Positions 13,959-21,663 of a stretch of DNA of 24,222 nucleotides are shown in pieces. The notes under the pieces were generated by a model. That model was not told the origin of the DNA. It saw only the letters and a program-made list of their open reading frames with translations, and made no database searches. The DNA comes from a virus, in IMG/VR virus record IMGVR_UViG_3300025769_000825, positions 1 through 24,222 of that record. One strand, written 5' to 3'. Every line of letters starts with the position of its first letter. Within the stretch, counting starts at the first letter, position 1. Position numbers and translations under genes: made by a program.

Positions 13959-14339
13959 TTATTTTGACCTGAAATTAACTCGGGTCAACTCCGTTGATGT
14001 TACGCCTGGCAAATCCATGCCGAGTTGTAACAATTCCCTATAAGCAGTTGCTGACATACGTTTTTGCAGCAGCTCGAATTGTTTTGTATCGAGTATGTGC
14101 TGGTAAACAAAATCCCAGTTTTCTACCGTTGGGACCGTTTCTGTTTTAATGGAAACGGTACACGCATCATTCCCCACTCGATCAATCCCTTGATTCTTTA
14201 GTGTGGTTGCGATTTGTGTTTCTAATTCTAATTTTCTAGATTTAAAGATTTTTTCTTGTTCTAGCAAATTAGCTAATTTGGTTCGCGTATCCGCGAGATC
14301 ATTTAACATGTCATCCATGTTTCGTGTTTCGTCGTTCAA
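13959..14339 (-). CDS. Conserved phage coiled-coil protein, unknown function
   Basis: 126 residues. The N-terminal half (about 8-50) is coiled coil. The C-terminal half is a small domain with V-P-T-V-E-N-W-D-F-V-Y-Q-H-I, F-E-L-L-Q-K-R-M-S-A-T-A-Y-R-E-L and D-L-P-G-V-T. That C-terminal layout recurs in hypothetical phage proteins near recombination genes. Remote similarity to Gam/Gp157-type exonuclease-modulating proteins is possible but not established. It starts in a 4-base overlap with the upstream gene. Confidence 0.7.
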   Translation of the reverse strand: MNDETRNMDDMLNDLADTRTKLANLLEQEKIFKSRKLELETQIATTLKNQGIDRVGNDACTVSIKTETVPTVENWDFVYQHILDTKQFELLQKRMSATAYRELLQLGMDLPGVTSTELTRVNFRSK

Positions 14340-14581
14340 TGTATAGTCTCCGTACTGTGTGGGGGTGTCGCAAGAAACACTCCGTCTGTTAATGTAATGG
14401 CTTCCTTGCCAGCCTGTAAAACTAATTCTTCTAATTTATCTGGGTCTGTATCTCCACGTAATACCATAAGTTCTGATATAACAAATACTAATGCTGTTGC
14501 AATAGCATCAGGTGGACGCTTTCTTAGTTCTTCTACAGTTTCCATAATCTCAATGCTGAGCTGTATTTCCTTTATTCCCAT
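14336..14581 (-). CDS. Small helical hypothetical protein
   Basis: 81 residues, not recognised. Three or so helices: I-E-I-M-E-T-V-E-E-L-R-K-R, then A-I-A-T-A-L-V-F-V-I-S-E-L-M-V-L, a hydrophobic helix that may be a core helix rather than a membrane segment, and L-E-E-L-V-L-Q-A-G-K-E. The start lies 32 bases inside the 3' end of the helicase gene and the stop overlaps the next gene by 4 bases, so it is firmly part of the operon. Function unknown. Confidence 0.68.
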   Translation of the reverse strand: MGIKEIQLSIEIMETVEELRKRPPDAIATALVFVISELMVLRGDTDPDKLEELVLQAGKEAITLTDGVFLATPPHSTETIH

Positions 14582-15917
14582 TTTGTAATCCTGTTAATAT
14601 GTGGAGCAAATTCTCCATTTTACCTAGCTTACCATTTAGTTTTGCATACACATCTTCTTCCCAGGTTTTATGGGCTGCAATAAGTATTGTTTCAGTTTTT
14701 TGCGTTTGACTAGCTCTATGTATACGTCTATTAAATTGTTGAAAATGTTCTGCGTTATATGTAGGAGAACACCAGATTGCTGTGGTAGCTTTTGTAAGAG
14801 TAAGACCATGACCAGCAGATTGAGGATGACAAAAAAGTACACGTATTTGACCCGCTTGAAATCTTTGTACAATACCTATACGTTTTTCAGCAGGAACACT
14901 ACCATCAATAATTTCATAGGAAAGTTTTTCTTTTTCTGCTTGTTCTATAAGTGCATCTCTTTCATGCTTCCAATTAAACGCTACAATACAATGTTTGCGT
15001 TCTTTAATAAGATCTATAACTAGGTTGTAGCGTTCTTGATGAATATATTGAACTTGACCTTCTTCATCATACACACCACCTGAGATGAGTTGTAGTAACT
15101 TTTTAACTCGGGCCCCTGCGTGTACAGCATTAATAGTACCGGCTTGTGTATACAAAACACTCTCTTCCGCGAATGTTTTGTACATTTGTTGAACTTGAGG
15201 AGATAAATGTGTGCGTACAGTTCGTACAATGTTTGGTGGGAGATCTACACAATCTTCTAGTTTATAACGAATGGTAATATCGCCAAGTTGTTTTGCTATA
15301 GTTTCTTCAATACCTGGTTTGTCAATCCATTCGTTTGCAAAGCCATTAAATTTAGGAGTACATACTTGATTACGATAAGCAAAAAAACGTTCGCCTAAAT
15401 GCTTACCGTCATCAATAAGTAATACAGGGTGCCAGAGATCTAGAATAGAATTACTATTAGGAGTACCAGACATGGCAATCCTATAATCAAACTGGTTGAT
15501 AATTTGTTTGAGATTTTTTGAGCGTTTTGCTTCTCTATTTTTAAAAGCGGTAAATTCATCAATAACGATTTTATTAAATCCGCTAAGAAGATTTTTATTT
15601 TTGTGTAAAAAATTGACAGCTTCAAAGTTAGTAATGACCATTTCGTGGGAAGGGTCTGAAAATATTTTTTTACGGTTTTTAGCATATGCTACTCCATATT
15701 TAATAGTTGGTTGAAACTTTATTATATCTTCAACCCAAGCAGCTTCAAGTATTGATAAAGGTGCAAGTACAAGAGTGCGGCCTGGTATTTTTGTAATAGC
15801 ATCAAGCACGGCTCGTGTTTTACCGGTACCTGGATCTGATGTAATAAGACAGCGTGGGTGAGATAGAATAAAGTTAGTGGTTTCTGTTTGATGCTCGTAA
15901 GCAGGAATATCTTCCAT
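14550..15917 (-). CDS. SNF2-like superfamily 2 helicase/translocase
   Basis: 455 residues. Helicase motifs are in order: a Q-like Y-E-H-Q at 7-10, Walker A D28-P-G-T-G-K33-T34, Ia (T-L-V-L-A-P), Walker B/II D120-E-F-T, motif III S150-G-T-P-N-S-N, motif V (S-A-G-H-G-L-T-L-T) and motif VI (Q-F-N-R-R-I-H-R-A-S-Q) near residue 400. These are diagnostic of SF2, closest to the compact SNF2-like phage helicases. It moves on DNA using ATP. The neighbouring Fe-S exonuclease suggests a joint role in recombination or replication restart. A Shine-Dalgarno (GAGGA) lies 7 bases before the ATG. Confidence 0.92.
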   Translation of the reverse strand: MEDIPAYEHQTETTNFILSHPRCLITSDPGTGKTRAVLDAITKIPGRTLVLAPLSILEAAWVEDIIKFQPTIKYGVAYAKNRKKIFSDPSHEMVITNFEAVNFLHKNKNLLSGFNKIVIDEFTAFKNREAKRSKNLKQIINQFDYRIAMSGTPNSNSILDLWHPVLLIDDGKHLGERFFAYRNQVCTPKFNGFANEWIDKPGIEETIAKQLGDITIRYKLEDCVDLPPNIVRTVRTHLSPQVQQMYKTFAEESVLYTQAGTINAVHAGARVKKLLQLISGGVYDEEGQVQYIHQERYNLVIDLIKERKHCIVAFNWKHERDALIEQAEKEKLSYEIIDGSVPAEKRIGIVQRFQAGQIRVLFCHPQSAGHGLTLTKATTAIWCSPTYNAEHFQQFNRRIHRASQTQKTETILIAAHKTWEEDVYAKLNGKLGKMENLLHILTGLQNGNKGNTAQH

Positions 15918-15928
15918 GATTCGTTCCT

Positions 15929-15966
15929 CGTTGTTATTTGTTCGTTGTTAAGTATTTATTATACTT
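15929..15966. repeat. Direct repeat and small dyad in the helicase leader
   Basis: CGTTGTTA occurs at 15929-15936 and 15943-15950. Overlapping its end is a perfect 6-5-6 inverted repeat AAGTAT/ATACTT (15950-15966), which touches the stop of the exonuclease gene. This 47-base spacer is the largest in the middle of the operon. It could hold an internal control site, but there is no U-run for a terminator. Confidence 0.4.
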
Positions 15967-16720
15967 ATTTTATTCCCCATTCGCAAATAGGGTATTCACC
16001 CTTACCATACGAACACCACTTGCAATTGTAATTGCTAGGGTTTGGTGGAAATTTTGTAGCAGTAGTCATAGTTATTGCGCGTTCATGTAATGTTGGCATA
16101 AACATCATAGCTTCATCTCTTGTATATGTTTGTTCCATAGTTGTTCCATGATCTAAATACCATATTTCTGTATTAGCGCTTTGTAATTCTGGGTAACGCA
16201 TAAAACTTCCTATAGCATAAGTTAAAGCTTGCTGTGAATGACTTATCTCATTACCAAATTGTTTACCTGTTTTATAATCAATGACTCGCGCTGATGTTTC
16301 TGTTTCATGTACAATAGCGTCTAATTTAACTCTACCCCATACTTCAGGAGCCATCCAACCACAGGGTTCCCAATCAATTGTAAAACCCCATTCACCTTCA
16401 AGTTCAACTCTTGCATCTGCAAAAAGAGTTTTGAGCTTTTCGAATTGAGGTTCAAATTTTTTAAGGGTATCAGGAAATTCAGTAAGTTCTCCTTTAACAT
16501 AATCTTCTGCTTGTAAATGTATATTAGTACCACGCGCAGCTGCTGGTCCAAAGTCTTCTTGTACTTTTTTTACTTTAGCAATGTAAGATCTATAGGAACA
16601 GGCTTCGTATGTTTTTAAAGCCGAATGGGACCATGCAGGTATTAGGCCCAGTTCCGTGGGTTTGTCCAGTTCTTTGACATCTATTTGATCTGGACGCTTG
16701 TTTTGTACAAGCTCACTCAT
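15965..16720 (-). CDS. Cas4/RecB-type PD-(D/E)XK exonuclease with Fe-S cluster
   Basis: 251 residues. It begins with the S-H-S-A-L-K-T-Y-E-A-C41 entry motif seen in Cas4/AddB-type nucleases, then G-T-N-I-H68-x-x-A-E, K-L-D134-A-I, V-I-D148-Y-K150-T-G-K and the S-H-S-Q-Q-A-L-T-Y-A helix (motif with Q163/Q164). At the end C233-x2-C236 and C246 complete a four-Cys cluster with C41, as in 4Fe-4S nucleases. It likely resects DNA ends, producing ssDNA for recombination, with the SNF2-like helicase next to it. No strong Shine-Dalgarno; it starts 10 bases after the primase-helicase stop. Confidence 0.9.
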   Translation of the reverse strand: MSELVQNKRPDQIDVKELDKPTELGLIPAWSHSALKTYEACSYRSYIAKVKKVQEDFGPAAARGTNIHLQAEDYVKGELTEFPDTLKKFEPQFEKLKTLFADARVELEGEWGFTIDWEPCGWMAPEVWGRVKLDAIVHETETSARVIDYKTGKQFGNEISHSQQALTYAIGSFMRYPELQSANTEIWYLDHGTTMEQTYTRDEAMMFMPTLHERAITMTTATKFPPNPSNYNCKWCSYGKGEYPICEWGIK

Positions 16721-16729
16721 TGAATAATA

Positions 16730-19180
16730 TTAACTCTCTTTAATTAATTTTAAATCGTTTTCTTCAAAATGATTTTCTATTATGTCTTCTCGTATAGTAT
16801 TAGTTAATTTCCAAGTTAATACAACCCCCCTGACTGTTTTACTTTGTATGCGCTTGACAGCTGTAGTTATATTTAGTCTAGACATTGCTTTAGTAAAGTC
16901 TCTTTGTGAAAGTTTATTACGACTATCGGTAAGAATATCGTAAACTAATTTAAAGTGAGACATAGGTATACACATGTCTTGACCTACACGTGCAACCCAA
17001 TCCTTAACATAGCGTTGTGCTGTACTTATACCACCGGCGTCAAAAGTGTTTGTAAGTGGTATTTCTAATACATCAATAAAATATTCGAGATTACGTTGTC
17101 GAATTGCAAAAGCAAACTCTTCAAGTACTGACATAGAAATTTCTTTCATTTGTGTTTTAGCTTCATTTTCTAACGCAGTATGTGCCATGCGTTGATCTAC
17201 TTTAAACTTATTTAATATCCCTGCTATAGTGTACAACTCAGTCTCTAGCTGCGTCATGTTTGTAAGTAACTCAGGATGAGCTTTTTCTAATTTTACTTCT
17301 TGTCTGGGGCCTACATTGTAACGACGATCCCCATCTTCTATTTTTACCGCATCGCCTCTATTAGTAAGAAATAAGAAATTACAAAAACTTGGCAGCTCAA
17401 TTTGGTTTGTACGCATTGCGCGAATAGTAAGATTAGGTTCTGTTATTTGATGTTTTAATTTATCTGCCATTTTACCAACTGAACCTGAATCTGCCATCCT
17501 AAATTCGTCAACTACAAGAAAGAGCGCTGTTCTCATGTATAAATTAAATTGTTCTTCTATGTTTTCTAGCGCTCGCATTGGTACTTGTTGTTCACCAAAT
17601 AAAGGTTTAAGTACTTTATGGATTAACAACCCTTTACCGGTGCCTGGTACACCAGTAAAAATCCATGCTGTCATTGTTTTGCGTTTATTCTGGTAAATGT
17701 ATGCAAGCCAATTAATAAAGTGTTCAAACTCTGTTTTACCTGAGCCAAGAACATGGGACAACAACTTCGCAGTTAAGGGAGCTGCGCTGTGAAGTTTGTG
17801 TGCTGTCCCATATTCTAATTCAGGTGCATCTTCTGATGCTTGTAACATGTAAGGAGTTTTTCTATATAAGTTTACATAGTAAGGTGCTTCTTCTAACTGG
17901 ATACCTTTATTAACAGACGGGTCAAATACAACCCGAGCGTCAGGAACGTAATCCAAGGGAGGGCGACTATGAGAACGCATAAAATCTTCAATCGATTGTT
18001 TATTTGTTGGAGTAAGTGGGTATTCGTCTGTAAATTGTTCAATTGTTTCATCATAAATTCCGTTGTAATAAGTGTCAGTGTAAAAATCTCTTAAAGCAAT
18101 TGGTCTTAACTTTTTATCCTGATCTATTTTGTCTGCAAATATTTCAAAGATATTTTTATAGAAGTCTGGATCTGCTTTTTGTATTTCCCAAATAGGTTCA
18201 CCTTTAAAGTTATACATGTAATGTGGGCTCGTTAATAAAAAATAATATCCAGCACTGTCACCGCCATTAACATTACAATTAACATAAGGTTCTGCAACCC
18301 TGCTTACTTCGATTGTCATCTTATCAGGGTTTTGTAATACCTCTTGTGGTTCTCCAGCAATAGTAATTGTGCTGGTTTTAGTTGTTTTCTTTGGTAAGTT
18401 TAATTGTTTTCTTAAGTTATCTTTTATTTGTACGCCTAAGTTGTGCACTCGTTCTGGGTTAACAGAAAACAATAATGTAGAAAGATCTAAGGTTGATGAT
18501 CCACGGTTGATTAACACAAAACGTGAACCTTGTATTGGATCTTTTACACCATCAATAAAAGTAGGGGGTGCAATATAAATAATTTTAGAGTTGTCAGCTA
18601 CGCCTGGATCAAGTTTGTAAGATAAACTTTGACCATTTGCAGACAGAGTTAATCGTTCTGCTAAAAATTGTGTTTCATAATTTAATAATTTAAGTGCTTC
18701 TTTTAATACTTTGGGGTGTATAGAATTTTCTAATATAAAAAAGATGTGTAAAGAAACAGATTCTTTTTTATATCCTAATGAAGCGCTGGCTTGTGCAATG
18801 TATGTTACATCGTGAAACTCAGGAGGTAATTGCTGTACAAGTTGTTCAGCTAAATTTTCTAGGTCTTGTGTGTTTAATTCAGTTTTCTTTGGTAAAGGTA
18901 ATTGAATATTATCAAAATCAAGAACAAGTAAATGAGTTGATGCTACACGGTCCGTCATCAACGCTCGAGGTTCGTTGTTTAACTCACGTTTAAGGGGTCC
19001 TTTGTGTAAACACATACCAGCTGAGGCCGCTTTTGTAAGTTCTGTTAATAACTTACTTGGATCTTTTTTGATTGATTTGTGTACTGATGTAAAATTTTTA
19101 ATCAGTGGATAAGGTGTCACTCCTTGTTTAGATATTTTTTTTGCAAGCTTTTGCTTGGCTTTGAGGAAAACTAGCTCCAT
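16730..19180 (-). CDS. Primase-helicase: AEP-like primase domain plus SF3 helicase
   Basis: 816 residues. The N-terminal part shows archaeo-eukaryotic primase-like motifs: L-V-L-D88-F-D90-N, then S143-L-H145-I-F and L-D191-P-G-V. The C-terminal part is an SF3/D5-like helicase with Walker A G-V-P-G-T-G-K-G at about 510-517, Walker B V-V-D-E-F at 556-560, motif C F-L-F-L-T-N-R at about 602-608 and an arginine-finger D-G-D-R-R. The C-terminus (about 640-800) is helical with a winged-helix-like region. It would prime and unwind the phage chromosome with the adjacent polymerase. TAGGAG lies 6 bases before the ATG. The csrA gene is 9 bases upstream. Confidence 0.9.
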   Translation of the reverse strand: MELVFLKAKQKLAKKISKQGVTPYPLIKNFTSVHKSIKKDPSKLLTELTKAASAGMCLHKGPLKRELNNEPRALMTDRVASTHLLVLDFDNIQLPLPKKTELNTQDLENLAEQLVQQLPPEFHDVTYIAQASASLGYKKESVSLHIFFILENSIHPKVLKEALKLLNYETQFLAERLTLSANGQSLSYKLDPGVADNSKIIYIAPPTFIDGVKDPIQGSRFVLINRGSSTLDLSTLLFSVNPERVHNLGVQIKDNLRKQLNLPKKTTKTSTITIAGEPQEVLQNPDKMTIEVSRVAEPYVNCNVNGGDSAGYYFLLTSPHYMYNFKGEPIWEIQKADPDFYKNIFEIFADKIDQDKKLRPIALRDFYTDTYYNGIYDETIEQFTDEYPLTPTNKQSIEDFMRSHSRPPLDYVPDARVVFDPSVNKGIQLEEAPYYVNLYRKTPYMLQASEDAPELEYGTAHKLHSAAPLTAKLLSHVLGSGKTEFEHFINWLAYIYQNKRKTMTAWIFTGVPGTGKGLLIHKVLKPLFGEQQVPMRALENIEEQFNLYMRTALFLVVDEFRMADSGSVGKMADKLKHQITEPNLTIRAMRTNQIELPSFCNFLFLTNRGDAVKIEDGDRRYNVGPRQEVKLEKAHPELLTNMTQLETELYTIAGILNKFKVDQRMAHTALENEAKTQMKEISMSVLEEFAFAIRQRNLEYFIDVLEIPLTNTFDAGGISTAQRYVKDWVARVGQDMCIPMSHFKLVYDILTDSRNKLSQRDFTKAMSRLNITTAVKRIQSKTVRGVVLTWKLTNTIREDIIENHFEENDLKLIKES

Positions 19181-19189
19181 GTTTAACTC

Positions 19190-19372
19190 CTATGTTTTAT
19201 TTTTTAAATTGTATACTTCTTCCCTGTCAATGATAACTGATGAATCTGCTTCAAAAGCAAGTTTAACTTGTTTAAGGCCTACATGAGTAACAGTTACTTT
19301 ACATAGTTCCTGATCATCTTGTTGTAGAATAATTGAATCCCCCTTTTTTCTTGTTAAAACTAAATTTTTCAT
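19190..19372 (-). CDS. csrA: CsrA-family RNA-binding translational regulator
   Basis: 60 residues, the usual CsrA length. It has the family N-terminus L4-V-L6-T7-R8-K9-K-G11-D-S-I-I, the middle G32-L-K-Q-V-K-L and the C-terminal D-R50-E51-E52-V53-Y54. R8 and R50 correspond to the RNA-binding Arg6 and Arg44 of E. coli CsrA; Arg7 is replaced by Lys. The dimer binds GGA in leader hairpins to block or alter translation. The start overlaps the polymerase stop as ATGA-like 4-base overlap with no Shine-Dalgarno close by, so it is translated by coupling; the primase gene follows 9 bases later. Targets could be host mRNAs, phage mRNAs or its own. Confidence 0.92.
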   Translation of the reverse strand: MKNLVLTRKKGDSIILQQDDQELCKVTVTHVGLKQVKLAFEADSSVIIDREEVYNLKNKT

Positions 19373-21168
19373 TTGTCATATTGTTGACTATGTCCTCCTT
19401 CTGCGTCAAGTGGTAAATCTGAACACCAAAGAGGAGGTGTTTTCATTATATCTATAATTTTGTTAAGTGTCTCGTCTGGATTAATATTTGACCCAATAGA
19501 TATAATCTCATCATGGACTTGTAATACAACTGATACTTCAGGCATTCGGTGCACAGCTAACATTTGTTCAACAATTACGGCCCGGGCTAACGCTTGTACT
19601 ACATTTTCTACAAGGCGTGCCCCATATGTTTTAATCATTGTTTTACCTGAGTTATACATATGATTGCCATTTTCATAAATAAGTCCTGGATAATTTAAAT
19701 GCATACCATTTGGCAGCTCAATAGCTTTTGATTTAATAAACAAAGGTCCATAAGGAACTTTATTATCTTTGTTAGTTACAGCCATAGTAAATAAATGATA
19801 TTTAAATGCATTCCACAGCTGTGGTATGTTGGGGTACATAGCTCGATATTGACTAACAATTGACATAGCAGTAGTTTCTGTAATATCAACGGAAGGAGTA
19901 CCAACTTTAAGAGTATATTTAAATTTTTCATGGCCCATACCATAACCCAGCCCTAAAATAGCTGTTTTACCAACATAACGTTCTAGTTTGTCAGCTTTTG
20001 TTACAGGTTTTCCATAAATTTGAGAAGCAAATTCACTGTACACATCACGGCCAGCAGCGAATGCGTTAAGTAAATCTTGTTGATTAGACAACCATGCAAG
20101 CATACGCGCTTCGATGTTTGATAAATCAGCAACAAATAAACGTTGACCTTCAGGAGCTGTAAGTGCTTTACGTAAGACAGATCCTCTGGGTAAGTTTTGT
20201 AAATTAAGACTGTCTGTACCACCAAAACGCCCAGTGTGCGCTGCATAATATCTAAGCGGTACTGGAAATGTACCATCAGGGTTAATGTTTTCTAAAAATC
20301 TTTGTGCACGGGTTTCTTCTAGTCGTGATTTTACAGCTTCCCTGGCGTCCCATAAGTGTTTGTATTCTGGATACATGTTTTGCATTTGTATATATGCAGA
20401 ATCTGTTTTACTAAAAGCAGGGATTTGTTGTCCTGTATTAGGGCTTTTCTTTGTTGGTACAGTAATATCTAAACTTTCTAAATGTTCAGCAAACTTTTTT
20501 TGAGATGCAAGTACATCTCTTGTTACGCCAGATTTTTCAATAAGATTTAAAGTTCTTTGTTTTGTTTCTTCTTTGTGGGTTATTAATAGTTCACTGTTTA
20601 ATGTAAGTTTTGGTTCAACAAACATACGACAGGTGAGATCTATTACATCTAATTCTTCTTGAGGGTATGTTTGTATAAATTGTTGAAAGATTGCATAAGT
20701 TAAATCTACGTCTTGTATACAATACCCTCCAATTTGTTCGTCTAGTTCGGGGTTTAAATCACGTATACCTTTTGCATTAATTAACTCTTCTCCTTTACGC
20801 ATAGTTTCATCGTTAGGAAATACACGTTCAGCGGTCGCTTTTAAAGACGCAGATTGATTTGGATACAAACCACGGGCCATGGCAGCTGTGTCGTAATAGT
20901 ATGCTGGATATAAACCAAGGTGTTGTGTAAGTATGTAAGCATCGAATAGAGTATTGTGACAAATTACAGCACAGTCTTCCCAGGGGATCTCTTGTAATGC
21001 ATCTAAATATTCATCTTCACCGAACCATTCTGTGGGTTCATTATTAAATTTAATACCTACGCCCCAGATTTTAAATTCTGGGTGGTGTACATATTGCAAT
21101 GTAGTCTGCTTTGATAATGAAAGTTCAGTATCATAATAAGTTTCAAAGTCTAAATAAACTTTATTCAT
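19369..21168 (-). CDS. Family A DNA polymerase with 3'-5' exonuclease domain
   Basis: 599 residues. The exonuclease domain has D7-F-E9-T (Exo I), H71-N-T-L-F-D76 (Exo II) and Y149-C-I-Q-D153 (Exo III). The polymerase domain has H-T-G-R314, motif A D348-L-S-N-I-E353-A-R-M-L-A-W, motif B R397-x3-K401-T-A-I-L405-G-L-G-Y409-G and motif C Q-V-H-D-E-I near the C-terminus. No 5'-3' exonuclease domain. L405 is the equivalent of Phe762 of E. coli Pol I. This is the replicative polymerase, made before CsrA, primase-helicase and nucleases in one transcript. There is a weak Shine-Dalgarno at its start, which overlaps the upstream small gene by 8 bases. Confidence 0.95.
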   Translation of the reverse strand: MNKVYLDFETYYDTELSLSKQTTLQYVHHPEFKIWGVGIKFNNEPTEWFGEDEYLDALQEIPWEDCAVICHNTLFDAYILTQHLGLYPAYYYDTAAMARGLYPNQSASLKATAERVFPNDETMRKGEELINAKGIRDLNPELDEQIGGYCIQDVDLTYAIFQQFIQTYPQEELDVIDLTCRMFVEPKLTLNSELLITHKEETKQRTLNLIEKSGVTRDVLASQKKFAEHLESLDITVPTKKSPNTGQQIPAFSKTDSAYIQMQNMYPEYKHLWDAREAVKSRLEETRAQRFLENINPDGTFPVPLRYYAAHTGRFGGTDSLNLQNLPRGSVLRKALTAPEGQRLFVADLSNIEARMLAWLSNQQDLLNAFAAGRDVYSEFASQIYGKPVTKADKLERYVGKTAILGLGYGMGHEKFKYTLKVGTPSVDITETTAMSIVSQYRAMYPNIPQLWNAFKYHLFTMAVTNKDNKVPYGPLFIKSKAIELPNGMHLNYPGLIYENGNHMYNSGKTMIKTYGARLVENVVQALARAVIVEQMLAVHRMPEVSVVLQVHDEIISIGSNINPDETLNKIIDIMKTPPLWCSDLPLDAEGGHSQQYDK

Positions 21169-21361
21169 AAGGATCTCGTTTTTTTGTAGGGCGGGTTAAA
21201 TATCTATGAAAGTTATAACTAATAGTATCTTTCTCAGGGTTAAAATAATCTTCTTGAAATATAATTTCGGCTTTTGTTTTAGCTTCTTTTTCAGACTTTG
21301 CGTCTGTTATCCATATATCTCGTGATCTAGTTTCACTAGCTTTTATACAATAGTCAGTCAT
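21161..21361 (-). CDS. Small hypothetical protein before the polymerase
   Basis: 66 residues, not recognised. It reads as beta-alpha-beta (Y-C-I-K-A, then I-W-I-T-D-A-K-S-E-K-E-A-K-T-K-A, then I-S-Y-N-F), a small soluble fold. A good Shine-Dalgarno (AAGGAG) precedes the ATG. The start overlaps the previous stop by 4 bases and the end overlaps the polymerase start by 8 bases. Function unknown. Confidence 0.68.
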   Translation of the reverse strand: MTDYCIKASETRSRDIWITDAKSEKEAKTKAEIIFQEDYFNPEKDTISYNFHRYLTRPTKKRDPYE

Positions 21362-21564
21362 AGTTTCTCCTTAAACTTTTGCATTTGCATGCACCATTGT
21401 TCATATTCGTTTTTCTTTGCTCGTTCCCAACCAATTTGTTTACTATGGACCATATTAAAAGCTATGCCTTTACTAACTAATTTCCATTGTATAAATGGTA
21501 GATCGTTTGGATCTGAATATCGGTAGGGGTGTACTGGATTACGTTTTACGTAAACTTTTGACAT
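21358..21564 (-). CDS. First gene of the leftward replication operon, hypothetical
   Basis: 68 residues, not recognised. N-terminal K-R-N-P-V-H-P-Y-R-Y-S-D-P, then L-V-S-K-G-I-A-F-N-M and a charged C-terminal helix (E-R-A-K-K-N-E-Y-E-Q-W). A GGATGA Shine-Dalgarno-like sequence lies 7 bases before the ATG and a divergent regulatory region starts immediately upstream. As first gene it would be expressed early and is a candidate host-takeover or regulatory protein, which is inference from position. Confidence 0.68.
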   Translation of the reverse strand: MSKVYVKRNPVHPYRYSDPNDLPFIQWKLVSKGIAFNMVHSKQIGWERAKKNEYEQWCMQMQKFKEKL

Positions 21565-21587
21565 TGAAAATCATCCATAATTTTTAG

Positions 21588-21615
21588 TTGACATTCATCC
21601 TGAATGCTTTATGTT
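21588..21615 (+). promoter_or_regulatory. Sigma70-like promoter for the isolated rightward gene
   Basis: A perfect -35 TTGACA (21588-21593), a 16-base spacer and a -10-like TATGTT (21610-21615, 4/6). The predicted start near 21622 gives a ~40-base leader with AAAGGTG as Shine-Dalgarno before ATG 21664. The spacer is filled by a perfect dyad, suggesting control by a repressor. Confidence 0.5.
21592..21606. promoter_or_regulatory. Candidate operator CATTCA-tcc-TGAATG
   Basis: A perfect 6-3-6 inverted repeat that starts inside the -35 hexamer and runs through the spacer of the rightward promoter. A protein bound here would block RNA polymerase. I see no obvious repressor gene in the window. Confidence 0.5.
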
Positions 21616-21620
21616 TTTTA

Positions 21621-21650
21621 AGTATGACACAATTAAGTGTTATATAACAA
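21621..21650 (-). promoter_or_regulatory. Candidate promoter of the leftward replication operon
   Basis: Reading leftward: TTGTTA (-35, 21650-21645, 4/6), an 18-base spacer and CATACT (-10, 21626-21621, 4/6) preceded by TG at the extended -10 spacing. The start would fall near 21614 with a ~50-base leader. It lies face to face with the rightward promoter, so their core elements interleave. Moderate-to-weak match. Confidence 0.38.
21638..21649. promoter_or_regulatory. Palindrome TGTTATATAACA
   Basis: A perfect 12-base palindrome overlapping the proposed -35 of the leftward promoter and lying in the 5' leader of the rightward gene. It may be a second operator. AT-rich palindromes also occur by chance, so its function is unproven. 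Confidence 0.4.
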
Positions 21651-21663
21651 TAAAGGTGAAATT

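Noticed and set aside
14670-15023. Rightward ORF opposite the helicase gene (and other antisense frames across the replication operon)
   Set aside because: They lie on the opposite strand of genes with full motif sets, lack ribosome-binding sites and have no domain signature.
21637-21663. GTG-started extension of the isolated rightward gene
   Set aside because: The extra 9 codons run through the palindrome and Shine-Dalgarno; ATG 21664 has its own ribosome-binding site.
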